A stretch of DNA of 64,000 bases, taken from the NCBI GenBank assembly GCA_004551485.1, contig SBLD01000018.1, positions 1 through 64,000 on the forward strand, written 5' to 3'. Source of the stretch: Billgrantia azerbaijanica. Lineage in GTDB: Bacteria > Pseudomonadota > Gammaproteobacteria > Pseudomonadales > Halomonadaceae. The translations under genes were made by a program, and so were the position numbers. Of the stretch, positions 43,601-53,680 are shown in pieces (position 1 is the first letter of the stretch; every line of letters starts with the position of its first letter). Under the pieces are notes generated by a model. The model was given only the letters and a program-made list of their open reading frames with translations, was not told the DNA's origin and made no database searches.

Positions 43601-44500
43601 TCAGTCCAAATCGTAGCCGAGACTTTTCAACGCCCGCTCATTATCCGACCAGCCGCGTTTCACCTTGACCCACAGGTTGAGCATCACCTTGGCGTCGAAC
43701 AGACGCTCCATCTCGAGGCGCGCGTCGCGACCGATGGCCTTGATGCGCTCGCCGTTCTCGCCAATGAGGATCTTCTTCTGGCCGGGGCGCTCGACCAGGA
43801 TCAGCGCGCTGATGTGCACCACCCGGCCCTCGTCGCGGAACTCCTCGATCTCCACCGTCATCTGGTAGGGCAGCTCGTCGCCGAGCTGGCGCATGATCTT
43901 CTCGCGAACCAGTTCGGCGGCCAGGAAGCGCTGGCTCTTGTCGGTGATCTGGTCGTCGGGGAAGTAGTGCGGACCTTCCGGCAGATGCCCCGCGACCTCG
44001 GCCTCGAGCTCGGGCAGGTTGGTGCCGTGCTTGGCGGAGATCGGCACGATGGCGGCGAAGTCGCGCCGCGCCCCCACGCTCTCGAGCCACGGCAGCAAGG
44101 CGCGCTTGTCCTGAAGGCGGTCGACCTTGTTGACGGCGAGGATCACCGGTGCCGTGACGTGGGCGAGGCGCTCGAGCACCACTTGGTCCTCGTCGCTCCA
44201 GCGGGTGCGGTCGATGATGAAGACCACGCAGTCGACGTCGCGCAGGGCCTGGCTCGCCGCCTGGTTCATGAAGCGGTTGATCGCCTTGTTGCGATCCTTC
44301 GCCAGGATGTGGATGCCGGGCGTGTCGACGTAGATGAACTGCGCCTGGTCCACGGTCTTGATGCCCATCACCTGGTGACGGGTAGTCTGGGGCCGGCGCG
44401 AGGTGATCGACACCTTCTGCCCGAGGAGACGGTTCATCAGGGTCGACTTGCCCACGTTGGGGCGACCGACGATGGCCACGAAGCCACAGGTCTCGCTCAT
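43601..44500 (-). CDS. era: GTPase Era
   Basis: A 299-residue GTPase that binds 16S rRNA during 30S maturation. G1 GRPNVGKS, G2-G3 TTRHQVMGI...VDTPGI, and G4 VNKVDR are clear; the C-terminal KH domain has [31 protein letters not shown]. coli Era is 301 residues. The ATG at 44500 is chosen because homologs begin with this [15 protein letters not shown] strand, and it overlaps the rnc stop by four bases. Confidence 0.97.
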   Translation of the reverse strand: MSETCGFVAIVGRPNVGKSTLMNRLLGQKVSITSRRPQTTRHQVMGIKTVDQAQFIYVDTPGIHILAKDRNKAINRFMNQAASQALRDVDCVVFIIDRTRWSDEDQVVLERLAHVTAPVILAVNKVDRLQDKRALLPWLESVGARRDFAAIVPISAKHGTNLPELEAEVAGHLPEGPHYFPDDQITDKSQRFLAAELVREKIMRQLGDELPYQMTVEIEEFRDEGRVVHISALILVERPGQKKILIGENGERIKAIGRDARLEMERLFDAKVMLNLWVKVKRGWSDNERALKSLGYDLD

Positions 44501-45189
44501 GCGCGTCGCCCTCCCCGCGGATCGAGCCGGGCCAGCGCCTGCTCGGCGGCCTGCTGCTCGGCATGGCGACGGCTGGAGCCGGTACCCAGCGTCTGGGCGT
44601 CGAGCAGCTCCACATGGCACTCGACGGTGAAGGTCTGGTCGTGGGCCTCGCCCTCCACCGACACCACCTCGTAGCGCGGCAGCGCGGCCTGGCGCGACTG
44701 CAGGAACTCCTGCAGGCGGGTCTTGGGATCCTTCTGGGTGTCCTGGAGGTCGATCGACTCCAGACGTTCGGCGTACCAGGCCAGCACCCGCGCCCGGGCA
44801 ATCTCCATGCCGGCATCGAGGTAGATGGCGCCGATCACCCCCTCGACGGCGTCGGCGAGGATGGAGTCGCGGCGGTGGCCGCCACTCTTCATCTCGCCGG
44901 AGCCGAGCCGCAGGTGCTCGCCGAACGCCATCTCGCGGGCCAGCTCGGCCAGGGTCTGGCCGCGCACGAGGCGCGCGCGCAGGCGCGACAGCTGCCCCTC
45001 GCGCGCCTGGGGAAAGCGCTGGTAGAGCGCCTCGGCTATGACGAAGTTGACGATGGAATCACCAAGAAACTCGAGACGTTCGTTGTTCTGTCCGCCGAAG
45101 CTACGATGGGTCATGGCCAGTTCCAGCAGCGAGAGATCGCTGAAGTCATGACCGATCCGTCGGCTGAAGGCGTTGAGTGAGTGGCTCAC
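44497..45189 (-). CDS. rnc: Ribonuclease III
   Basis: A 230-residue double-strand RNA endonuclease. The catalytic box is [19 protein letters not shown]; other metal-site residues lie in [20 protein letters not shown]; the C-terminal double-strand RNA-binding domain runs [22 protein letters not shown] to [15 protein letters not shown]. It processes rRNA and its own mRNA. A GTG start at 45189 is preferred over the ATG at 45237: AGGAG sits four bases before it and the resulting protein matches E. coli RNase III (226) in length and N-terminal alignment. It overlaps era by four bases. Confidence 0.94.
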   Translation of the reverse strand: MSHSLNAFSRRIGHDFSDLSLLELAMTHRSFGGQNNERLEFLGDSIVNFVIAEALYQRFPQAREGQLSRLRARLVRGQTLAELAREMAFGEHLRLGSGEMKSGGHRRDSILADAVEGVIGAIYLDAGMEIARARVLAWYAERLESIDLQDTQKDPKTRLQEFLQSRQAALPRYEVVSVEGEAHDQTFTVECHVELLDAQTLGTGSSRRHAEQQAAEQALARLDPRGGRRA

Positions 45190-45257
45190 GAAGCTCCTGC
45201 TATCTGCTGATGATGCGGCGGGACGACCGGATGCCATGCCCGCCGGGGTGGCCGGGT

Positions 45258-46061
45258 TCAGTGGATGAGCCGTACGCTGGTGAAGCTCGGCAGGCCGCCG
45301 TCCCAGTGCATCCATACGGCAAAGGCGCGGCCGACGACGTTCTCCTCCGGCACGAAGCCCCAGTAGCGGCTGTCGTTGGAGTGGTCACGGTTGTCGCCCA
45401 TGGTGAAGTAGTGCCCCTCCGGCACCACCACCTCGCGCACGCGCGGCCCCGGGTCTCGGGGATTATTGTAGATACGGTGGCTCACCTCGCCCAGCCGCTC
45501 TTCCAGCAACCACTCGTCAGGCTCGGCCGGCGGCGTGGGATCCAGCAGGCGCTTGGGGACCGGCTTGCCGTTGACGAAGAGCTGCTTGTCCTCGTAGCGC
45601 ACCACGTCACCCGGCAGGGCCACCACGCGCTTGATGAAGTTCACCGATGGCTCGTCGGGAAAGCGGAAGACCATGACGTCGCCACGCTCGGGCTCGCCCA
45701 CCTCGAGGATACGGGTGTTGGTCACCGGCAGGCGCAGCCCGTAGGCGTACTTGTTGACCAGGATGAAGTCACCCACCTCGAGCGTCGGGCGCATCGAGCC
45801 GGAAGGGATCTGGAACGGCTCGACCAGGAAGCTTCTCAGCAGCAGCACCACCAGCAGGACCGGAAAGAAGGAGCGCGCGTAGTCGACCGGCCAGGGCTCC
45901 TTGAGCGCCTTGTGGCGTGCCGCCTCGTTCAACCCCTCGGTGGTGCCCGCCTCGGTGCTGGCCAGCTGGCGTTGCCGCGCGGGACGCCACCACACCAGGT
46001 CGAGCCCCCAGATCAGGCCGGTGATGGCCACCGCCACCACCAGCAGAAGAGAGAAATCCAT
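45258..46061 (-). CDS. lepB: Signal peptidase I
   Basis: A 267-residue inner-membrane serine protease that removes signal peptides. The catalytic Ser is in [14 protein letters not shown] and the Lys in [13 protein letters not shown]; box E is [26 protein letters not shown]. Two N-terminal membrane spans (residues about 4-20 and 63-80) flank a short cytoplasmic loop, as in E. coli LepB. It lies 29 bases after lepA and ahead of rnc, a conserved order. Confidence 0.96.
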   Translation of the reverse strand: MDFSLLLVVAVAITGLIWGLDLVWWRPARQRQLASTEAGTTEGLNEAARHKALKEPWPVDYARSFFPVLLVVLLLRSFLVEPFQIPSGSMRPTLEVGDFILVNKYAYGLRLPVTNTRILEVGEPERGDVMVFRFPDEPSVNFIKRVVALPGDVVRYEDKQLFVNGKPVPKRLLDPTPPAEPDEWLLEERLGEVSHRIYNNPRDPGPRVREVVVPEGHYFTMGDNRDHSNDSRYWGFVPEENVVGRAFAVWMHWDGGLPSFTSVRLIH

Positions 46062-46090
46062 GTTTGCGTCAGTTCCTGGCTTTTAAAAAA

Positions 46091-47908
<1,818 letters not shown>

Positions 47909-48045
47909 CTAGCCCGGTCCGGTGTTCGGTACGCGCGCGGCACCGGCGGCTGACCGCCACCGTCGCGTCTCGTGAATTCGATGGCCGGTATTGTACCGGC
48001 ATGGCAGAGGGTTGGACAGCACGGCCGGCCAATGGCCGCAACGCG

Positions 48046-48079
48046 GCGACGCCCCGCCGCTTCGGCGGCGGGGCGTCGC
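48046..48079 (-). terminator. Strong hairpin behind mucD
   Basis: GCGACGCCCCGCCGC (48046-48060) and its exact complement (48065-48079) form a 15-bp stem with a 4-base loop (TTCG on the plus strand). It lies 27 bases after the mucD stop. There is no long T-run, so it may act with Rho or simply protect the mRNA end. Confidence 0.7.
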
Positions 48080-48105
48080 TGGCTGGCGGACGGGGCGGGG
48101 TCAGC

Positions 48106-49527
48106 TCACTCCTGCCCCACCCTCAGGGCGATGAACAGCGAGCGCCCGTCGCGGTAGAGGCGCACCGGCACGGCGCGATCCGCGGGGAGCGAGCGCACCA
48201 GTTCGCTGAGCTGGGACGGGCTCTCCACGGCGCGGTGGTCGAGGCTCACGATCACATCGCCGGGACGGACTCCGGCCGCCGCCGCGGCCCCGCGCGGGTC
48301 GACGTCGCGCACCAGCACACCGCCCTCGACGCCCAGTTGCTCGCGTTCCTCGGCATCGAGCGCGGCGACCGCGATGCCCAGCCGAGCCTGTGCGCTCGGC
48401 TCGCCGCTGCCGCCGGCGGCGGCCTGCTCGGTTTCGGGCCAGTCGCCGATGGTGACCGTCTCGGTGCGCTCACGGCCATCGCGCAGGATGGTGAGCTCCG
48501 CCTCTTCGCCCGGGGCGATCTGCCCGATCAGGCGCGGCAGGGTGCTGGAACGGTCGACCTCCTCGCCGTTTACCGCGAGGATGATGTCGCCGGCGCGCAG
48601 GCCGCCGCGAGCCGCCGGGCCCTCGGGGTCGAGGTCGGCGATCAGCGCCCCGTTGGGGCTGTCCATGCCGAAGGACTCGGCGAGGTCGCGGGAGACCGGC
48701 TGGATCATCACGCCGAGCCAGCCACGCTGGACCCGCCCGTCGTCGCGCAGCTGATCGGCCACGTCCATGGCCACGTTGATGGGAATCGCGAAGGAGAGGC
48801 CCATGAAGCCGCCGCTGCGGGTGAAGATCTGCGAGTTGATGCCGACCACCTCGCCATCCAGGTTGAACAGCGGCCCGCCGGAGTTGCCCGGGTTGATCGC
48901 CACGTCAGTCTGGATGAAGGGCACGTAGGCATCGCGCGGCAGGGTCCGGTTGATGGCGCTGATGATGCCCGCGGTGACCGAATGATCGAAACCGAAGGGC
49001 GAGCCGATCGCGGCCACCCACTGGCCGACCTTGAGCTCGTCGGAGTCGCCGGTCTGAACCACCGGGAGGTCGCTGGCGTCGACCTTGAGCAGCGCCACGT
49101 CGGTGCGCTCGTCGGCCCCTATCAGTTCCGCCTGCAGCTCGCGGCGGTCGTTCAGGCGCACCAGGATCTCGTCGGCCTCCTGGACCACATGGGCGTTGGT
49201 CAGGATATAGCCGTCCTCGCTGATGATGAAGCCCGAACCGAGCGACTGACGCTCCTCACTGCGACCGGGCCCACCGCCTCCGGGCGGCATGGGGAAACGC
49301 TCGCCGAAGAAGTGGCGGAAGATCTCGGGGATCTCCTGTCCACCGAAGCCCTGGAAGGGGTCACGGCGCTCGATGATGCGTGAGGTGGAGATGTTGACCA
49401 CGCCCGGGGCGGCGTCCTCGACCAGCTCGGTGAAGTCCGGCAGCTCGCGCGCCATGGCCGTCTGCCAACCCAACAGCAGCGCGGCGAGCAAGACCCAGAG
49501 GGAAAGGTGTCGCGTCATTGGCTTCAT
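48106..49527 (-). CDS. mucD: Periplasmic serine protease MucD (DegP/DegQ family)
   Basis: A 473-residue exported protease-chaperone. A signal peptide (LSLWVLLAALLLGWQTAMA) precedes the trypsin-like domain with catalytic His (ILTNAHVVQEAD), Asp (RTDVALLKVD) and Ser (INPGNSGGPLFN), followed by two PDZ domains (GWLGVMIQPVSRDLAESF and GIAVAALDAEEREQLGVEGG). It degrades misfolded periplasmic proteins and damps the sigma-E response. The ATG at 49527 has AGGAG five bases upstream; the longer start would break the signal peptide. It follows rseB as in the algU-mucA-mucB-mucD clusters, but mucC is absent. Confidence 0.94.
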   Translation of the reverse strand: MKPMTRHLSLWVLLAALLLGWQTAMARELPDFTELVEDAAPGVVNISTSRIIERRDPFQGFGGQEIPEIFRHFFGERFPMPPGGGGPGRSEERQSLGSGFIISEDGYILTNAHVVQEADEILVRLNDRRELQAELIGADERTDVALLKVDASDLPVVQTGDSDELKVGQWVAAIGSPFGFDHSVTAGIISAINRTLPRDAYVPFIQTDVAINPGNSGGPLFNLDGEVVGINSQIFTRSGGFMGLSFAIPINVAMDVADQLRDDGRVQRGWLGVMIQPVSRDLAESFGMDSPNGALIADLDPEGPAARGGLRAGDIILAVNGEEVDRSSTLPRLIGQIAPGEEAELTILRDGRERTETVTIGDWPETEQAAAGGSGEPSAQARLGIAVAALDAEEREQLGVEGGVLVRDVDPRGAAAAAGVRPGDVIVSLDHRAVESPSQLSELVRSLPADRAVPVRLYRDGRSLFIALRVGQE

Positions 49528-49687
49528 GAAAAGCTCCTGCGTCAGCTTGTACGAAGTGCGGGCCGGCATCCTCACCGGCCGTCGTCTGTCATAACCGCAT
49601 GCAACGAAAAAGGTTCACGCCGGCGCCGTCGTGGCAACCCGGCGACAATCTGTCCCTCTCGACTCACCGAGCGTCGGGCCAGTTCCC

Positions 49688-50680
49688 TCACCGGCGCTGT
49701 GCCCCCTCGTCCCATACCAGGTTCTCCGCCACCTGAACCAGCACGCGGGGCGGCAGCTCGCCCATGACCACGAGCTGGACGGCTCCCTCAGCCACGGACA
49801 GATGACGCACCACCGCCAGCGAGATACCGAGACGATGCAACCCCGGCAGCAGGCGGGCGCGTCCCTCGTCCAGCGGTTCCACGAACACGCTGAGCGTGGC
49901 CAGGCCATCGCTGTAGATGCGGTGCCCCACGCTGTCGCCGTGGCGGCGGCTGCGCGTGTCCACCGGCTGGGCAATGAAGCCGTCGGGAAGCCAGCCAGGC
50001 TCCCAGGACCGTGGCGGTGGCGTTCGCCGCTCATCGATGAGCACCCCGCCACCGTGCAGGCGGGGTCTCTGCAACTCGGTGAACTGGAAGGTCTCCACCA
50101 CGCGCCCCTCCTCGTCGAGGAGCTGCTGCTTGAGCGGTAGCGCCGTCTGTACGTCCAACCACAGGCGGTGGCCATAGCGCAGGTCGTCGAGCGGCTCGAT
50201 GTCCAGGCGTACCGCCTGGCGATTGGCGATGCGCGCCTCGTCGCCGAGACTGAGCTGGTAGAAGCGTTCGAGGTGCTCGGTGATGCCGGCGGGCGAGGCC
50301 GGCGCGTCGGCTGCGCCGCTGGTCCAGGTCAGACGACCGATGCGGCCGCGCCGCTCGAACACCACGGGCGGGCCATCCAGGAAACGCGCCTCTTCGCGCT
50401 CGATGCCGTCCCGCACCTCGTGGGAGAGCGCCACGGTGCGGACGCCATCGATACTGATGCGCACGGCACGCGCCTGGAAAACGTAGCAGTGGTTGGCCCA
50501 CAGGCTGCGCTCGAACCACTCCAGCGGAGTGTCGGGAGGTGCCCAGTCGGCGACCTGGCCGCAGTCGAACTGCGACCGGTCAGCACCCGCCGGGGGCTCC
50601 TCGGCCACTGCGGTCGCGGCGACCAGGAAGCCACCGAGCAGCGCCAGGCGCCACAGGGTGCGCCCGGCCCCCATCCCCAT
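49688..50680 (-). CDS. rseB: Sigma-E regulatory protein RseB/MucB
   Basis: A 330-residue periplasmic protein. A signal peptide (ALLGGFLVAATAVAEE) precedes the MucB/RseB two-domain body: the lipoprotein-like N-terminal part with LEWFERSLWANHCYVFQARAVRI and the C-terminal part from about residue 220 (DERRTPPPRSWEPGWLPDGF). It binds the anti-sigma factor RseA and releases it when lipopolysaccharide or unfolded proteins accumulate. It begins on the last base of the rseA stop, so the two are coupled. The 160 bases between it and mucD show no clear promoter. Confidence 0.93.
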   Translation of the reverse strand: MGMGAGRTLWRLALLGGFLVAATAVAEEPPAGADRSQFDCGQVADWAPPDTPLEWFERSLWANHCYVFQARAVRISIDGVRTVALSHEVRDGIEREEARFLDGPPVVFERRGRIGRLTWTSGAADAPASPAGITEHLERFYQLSLGDEARIANRQAVRLDIEPLDDLRYGHRLWLDVQTALPLKQQLLDEEGRVVETFQFTELQRPRLHGGGVLIDERRTPPPRSWEPGWLPDGFIAQPVDTRSRRHGDSVGHRIYSDGLATLSVFVEPLDEGRARLLPGLHRLGISLAVVRHLSVAEGAVQLVVMGELPPRVLVQVAENLVWDEGAQRR

Positions 50681-51399
50681 CAGCGCGGCCCCAGGGTCTC
50701 GCTGCCGGAAGCACGCAGCAGCGGCATCCAGTCATCGCCACTGCGATAGGCTGCCCCTTCGGCGTGACGATCCAGGTAGGACTGGAGCAACTGCGCCTGC
50801 TCCCGATCGATACTCAGCGACTGGCGCGGGCTGGGCGTCCCGAACAGCGAGGTGTCGATGTCGTTGCCGGCGGACGTCAGGAAGGAGGAGGCGCTGTCCG
50901 TACCGGCGCCGCGGGGTGCAAACAGCGGCAGGCCGACCTGGGCCGCCTGCCCATAGGTGGCGGGCAGGGAGAAGCTGCGCCGCTCGGCGGCCGGCGCGAC
51001 GGTCGCCGGGGTATCGCTACCGCTCTCGGCCACCTCGGGCTGGCCGCCGCCGACCCCACTGCCGTGGTAGAACTGCACGCCGGTGATCACCATCAGGGTG
51101 ACGGCAGCGGCCACCCCCGCGCTGCGAGCCAACGGCAGGGCACGGCGGGGAGCGGCCGTGTATCTAGCCGGCACGGGAATGGGTTCCTCTTCGATGCGGG
51201 CCAGGATGCCGGCCGAGAGATCCGTGCTGACATCGATGTCATGATCCCGTCGTAGCAGGCTGCGCATCAGGTGATAGCGCCGCCAGGCCTCTGCCGCATC
51301 GGCGTCGTCCTCCAGCGACTTCAGCACCCGGCGTAGCTCGAGATCATCACCTTCGTTGTCCATCAGCGCAGAAAGCGATTCCCGTGCGTTCTGACTCAT
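50680..51399 (-). CDS. rseA: Anti-sigma-E factor RseA/MucA
   Basis: A 239-residue single-span inner-membrane protein. The cytoplasmic N-terminal domain ESLSALMDNEGDDLELRRVLKSLEDDADAAEAWRRYHLMRSLLR binds the sigma factor. A membrane span follows near residues 88-106 (LARSAGVAAAVTLMVITGVQF), then a periplasmic part that is cleaved during envelope stress. It follows rpoE by 187 bases, a gap longer than usual, so a second promoter or processing may exist there. The periplasmic part is Ser/Gly-rich and variable. Confidence 0.92.
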   Translation of the reverse strand: MSQNARESLSALMDNEGDDLELRRVLKSLEDDADAAEAWRRYHLMRSLLRRDHDIDVSTDLSAGILARIEEEPIPVPARYTAAPRRALPLARSAGVAAAVTLMVITGVQFYHGSGVGGGQPEVAESGSDTPATVAPAAERRSFSLPATYGQAAQVGLPLFAPRGAGTDSASSFLTSAGNDIDTSLFGTPSPRQSLSIDREQAQLLQSYLDRHAEGAAYRSGDDWMPLLRASGSETLGPR

Positions 51400-51586
51400 T
51401 CTTCACATCCTCACGTCACAAGGCGAACACCTTGGCTTCGATGAATTCCCCAAACTCCCTGTGTAATCGGGCAGGCAGCTACCTGGGAATACCGACCTAC
51501 CAGCCCGCTTCACATACCGATCACTGCTTCTGACGCCAACGGCGCGCGACAGTTCAGCGACAGTGCAAAAACCTTGCACCAGGTCA

Positions 51587-52192
51587 TCAATCGGCCACCG
51601 ACTCGCGGGTTCGCGAGGTCACGACCAGCGGCCGGATGTGCTGATCCACCGCCTCGCGGGCACGAAAGATACGCGAGCGCACCGTGCCCACCGGGCACTG
51701 CATGATGTTGGCGATGTCTTCATAGGAGAGCCCGTCGAGCTCGCGCAGGGTAATGGCGGTGCGCAAGTCGTCGGGCAGCTTCTCGATGGCCTCGAACACC
51801 GCGGCCTCGAGCTGGTCGCGCGCGATGGAAGCCTCCGGCGATTCGATGTCGGCGAGACGCCCGCTGTGGTCGACGACCTCGGCATCGACGATATCCAGAT
51901 CACTGCCCGGCGGACGACGTCCCCTGGAGACGAGATGGTTCTTGGCCGTGTTGATGGCGATACGGTACATCCAGGTGTAGAAGGCGCTCTCGGCGCGAAA
52001 CTTGCCGAGCGCCCGGTAGGCCTTGATGAACGCCTCCTGGGCCACGTCCTGCACCTCGGCATGGTCCTGCACGTAGCGGCCGATCAGGCCGATGATCTTG
52101 TGCTGGTATTTCCTGACCAGCAGGTCGAAGGCACGGGTATCCCCTTTCTGAGCGCGCTCCACGAGCTGCTGGTCGGTTTCACGGTTGCCCAT
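51587..52192 (-). CDS. rpoE: RNA polymerase sigma factor RpoE/AlgU
   Basis: A 201-residue extracytoplasmic-function sigma factor. Region 2 shows KYQHKIIGLIGRYVQDHAEVQDVAQEAFIKAYRALGKFRAESAFYTWMYRIAINTAKNHL, and region 4 shows LPDDLRTAITLRELDGLSYEDIANIMQCPVGTVRSRIFRAREAVDQHI. It directs transcription of envelope-stress genes when RseA is degraded. It heads the rpoE-rseA-rseB-mucD run. A 314-base region separates it from the divergent DAHP synthase gene. Confidence 0.96.
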   Translation of the reverse strand: MGNRETDQQLVERAQKGDTRAFDLLVRKYQHKIIGLIGRYVQDHAEVQDVAQEAFIKAYRALGKFRAESAFYTWMYRIAINTAKNHLVSRGRRPPGSDLDIVDAEVVDHSGRLADIESPEASIARDQLEAAVFEAIEKLPDDLRTAITLRELDGLSYEDIANIMQCPVGTVRSRIFRAREAVDQHIRPLVVTSRTRESVAD

Positions 52193-52506
52193 TCACGCCC
52201 TCCCCGACCGGGAGAGACCCTGAAGCCGAGTGACGAAAACGCGGGGCGTCGCAACGAAGTCTGCATGCATGATATCAACCTGGTGCCTGGCGGCAGCTCA
52301 TCTCCCTGAAAGTCGACCCTTGTCGAAACGACAAGTGTTCCTGTTTCTCGCTCACGCATCAAGCCGCCTTGCCGGTGTCGACGCCCGCGCTATGACCGAT
52401 CGTGTCGTCTTGCGGTTCCCCCTCCAATTGATTTTTGCCTCACCGACGGGCGATAGTAGGCGGATGAATTGCCATCAACGCATCACGACACGATACAGGT
52501 AGCACC
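52193..52506. promoter_or_regulatory. Divergent control region between rpoE and the DAHP synthase gene
   Basis: A 314-base gap without a gene. A 17-bp inverted repeat, CTTGTCG-AAA-CGACAAG, lies at 52319-52335. On the rpoE side a GGAAC (52341-52337, minus strand) suggests a sigma-E -35 element, but no -10 at correct spacing is convincing. On the other side TTGATT (52428-52433) and GATAGT (52452-52457) are 18 bases apart and could be the promoter of the DAHP synthase gene. No TyrR or Trp leader was recognised. Confidence 0.4.
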
Positions 52507-53589
52507 ATGTCCGATCAGCAGGTCAGCAACCTCAACGTTCTCTCCCAGGACGTCCTGGTCACCCCGGAGGCGCTCAAGCAGGAAATCCCCCTGAGCGAGG
52601 ACGCCGAGCGCACGGTCATCGAGGGGCGCCGCACCATCCAGAACATCCTCGACGGCACCGACCCGCGCCTGCTGGTGGTGATCGGGCCCTGCTCCATCCA
52701 CGACGTGGATGCCGCCCTGGACTATGCCCGCCGCCTGCGCAGCCTGGCCGATAAGGTGAAGGATAGCCTGTATGTGGTGATGCGCGTCTACTTCGAGAAG
52801 CCCCGCACCACCGTGGGCTGGAAGGGGCTGATCAACGACCCGCACATCAACGGCTCCTTCGAAATCGAAGAGGGCCTGCACATCGCCCGCCGACTGCTCG
52901 TCGAGCTCTCCGAGCTGGGCCTGCCGCTGGCCACCGAGGCCCTCGACCCCATCTCGCCACAGTACCTCCAGGACTGCATCGGCTGGTCGGCCATCGGCGC
53001 GCGCACCACCGAGTCGCAGACCCACCGCGAGATGTCCTCCGGCCTCTCCAGCCCGGTGGGCTTCAAGAACGGCACCGACGGCAGCCTCGACGTCGCGGTC
53101 AACGCCCTGCAGTCGGTCGCCCACCCGCACAACTTCCTGGGCATCAACCAGGCCGGCCAGGTGGCGATCATCCGCACCCGCGGCAACGCCTACGCCCACG
53201 TGGTGCTGCGCGGCGGCAACGGCAAGCCCAACTACGACAGCGTCAGCGTGGCGCTGGCCGAGCAGGAGTTGCGCAAGGCGGGCGTCAAGCCCAACATCAT
53301 GATCGACTGCTCGCACGCCAATTCCAACAAGGACCCGGCGCTGCAGCCGCTGGTGATGGAGAACGTCACCAACCAGATCCTCGAGGGCAACCGCTCCATC
53401 ATGGGGCTGATGGTGGAATCCAACATCGGCTGGGGCAACCAGAAGATCCCCGAGGACCTCGGCCAGCTGCAGTACGGTGTCTCCATCACCGACGCCTGCA
53501 TCGACTGGGACACCACCGAGGAAGCGATGACGCGCATGGCGACGAAGCTCGCGCCGGTGCTGGCCGAACGCCGCCAGAGCGCCGCCTGA
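52507..53589 (+). CDS. 3-Deoxy-7-phosphoheptulonate (DAHP) synthase, class I (AroFGH type)
   Basis: A 360-residue metal-dependent enzyme that opens the shikimate pathway by joining phosphoenolpyruvate and erythrose 4-phosphate. Signature stretches are LVVIGPCSIHDVDAALDYA, MRVYFEKPRTTVGWKGLINDP, WSAIGARTTESQTHREMSSG and MIDCSHANSNKDPALQ with the metal His. E. coli AroF/G/H are 348-356 residues; which feedback type (Phe, Tyr or Trp) this is cannot be decided. It is divergent from rpoE and ends with its own terminator. Confidence 0.95.
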   Translation: MSDQQVSNLNVLSQDVLVTPEALKQEIPLSEDAERTVIEGRRTIQNILDGTDPRLLVVIGPCSIHDVDAALDYARRLRSLADKVKDSLYVVMRVYFEKPRTTVGWKGLINDPHINGSFEIEEGLHIARRLLVELSELGLPLATEALDPISPQYLQDCIGWSAIGARTTESQTHREMSSGLSSPVGFKNGTDGSLDVAVNALQSVAHPHNFLGINQAGQVAIIRTRGNAYAHVVLRGGNGKPNYDSVSVALAEQELRKAGVKPNIMIDCSHANSNKDPALQPLVMENVTNQILEGNRSIMGLMVESNIGWGNQKIPEDLGQLQYGVSITDACIDWDTTEEAMTRMATKLAPVLAERRQSAA

Positions 53590-53622
53590 GGCCGCCACCA
53601 GCCCCCCCCCTTCGCTCCGGAT

Positions 53623-53653
53623 GGGCCCGCCACACGGCGGGCCCCTGTCTTTT
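53623..53653 (+). terminator. Terminator of the DAHP synthase gene
   Basis: GGGCCCGCC-ACAC-GGCGGGCCC (53623-53644), a 9-bp GC stem, followed by CTGTCTTTT. A run of nine or so C residues lies just before it (around 53602). Confidence 0.85.
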
Positions 53654-53680
53654 CCGGGCCGCCGTTTCGCAACGGCCGTT

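Noticed and set aside
52312-52341. Sigma-E promoter for rpoE (GGAAC ... TCGAC on the minus strand)
   Set aside because: The spacer is about 20 bases, longer than expected for sigma-E; only the -35-like part is retained as a note.
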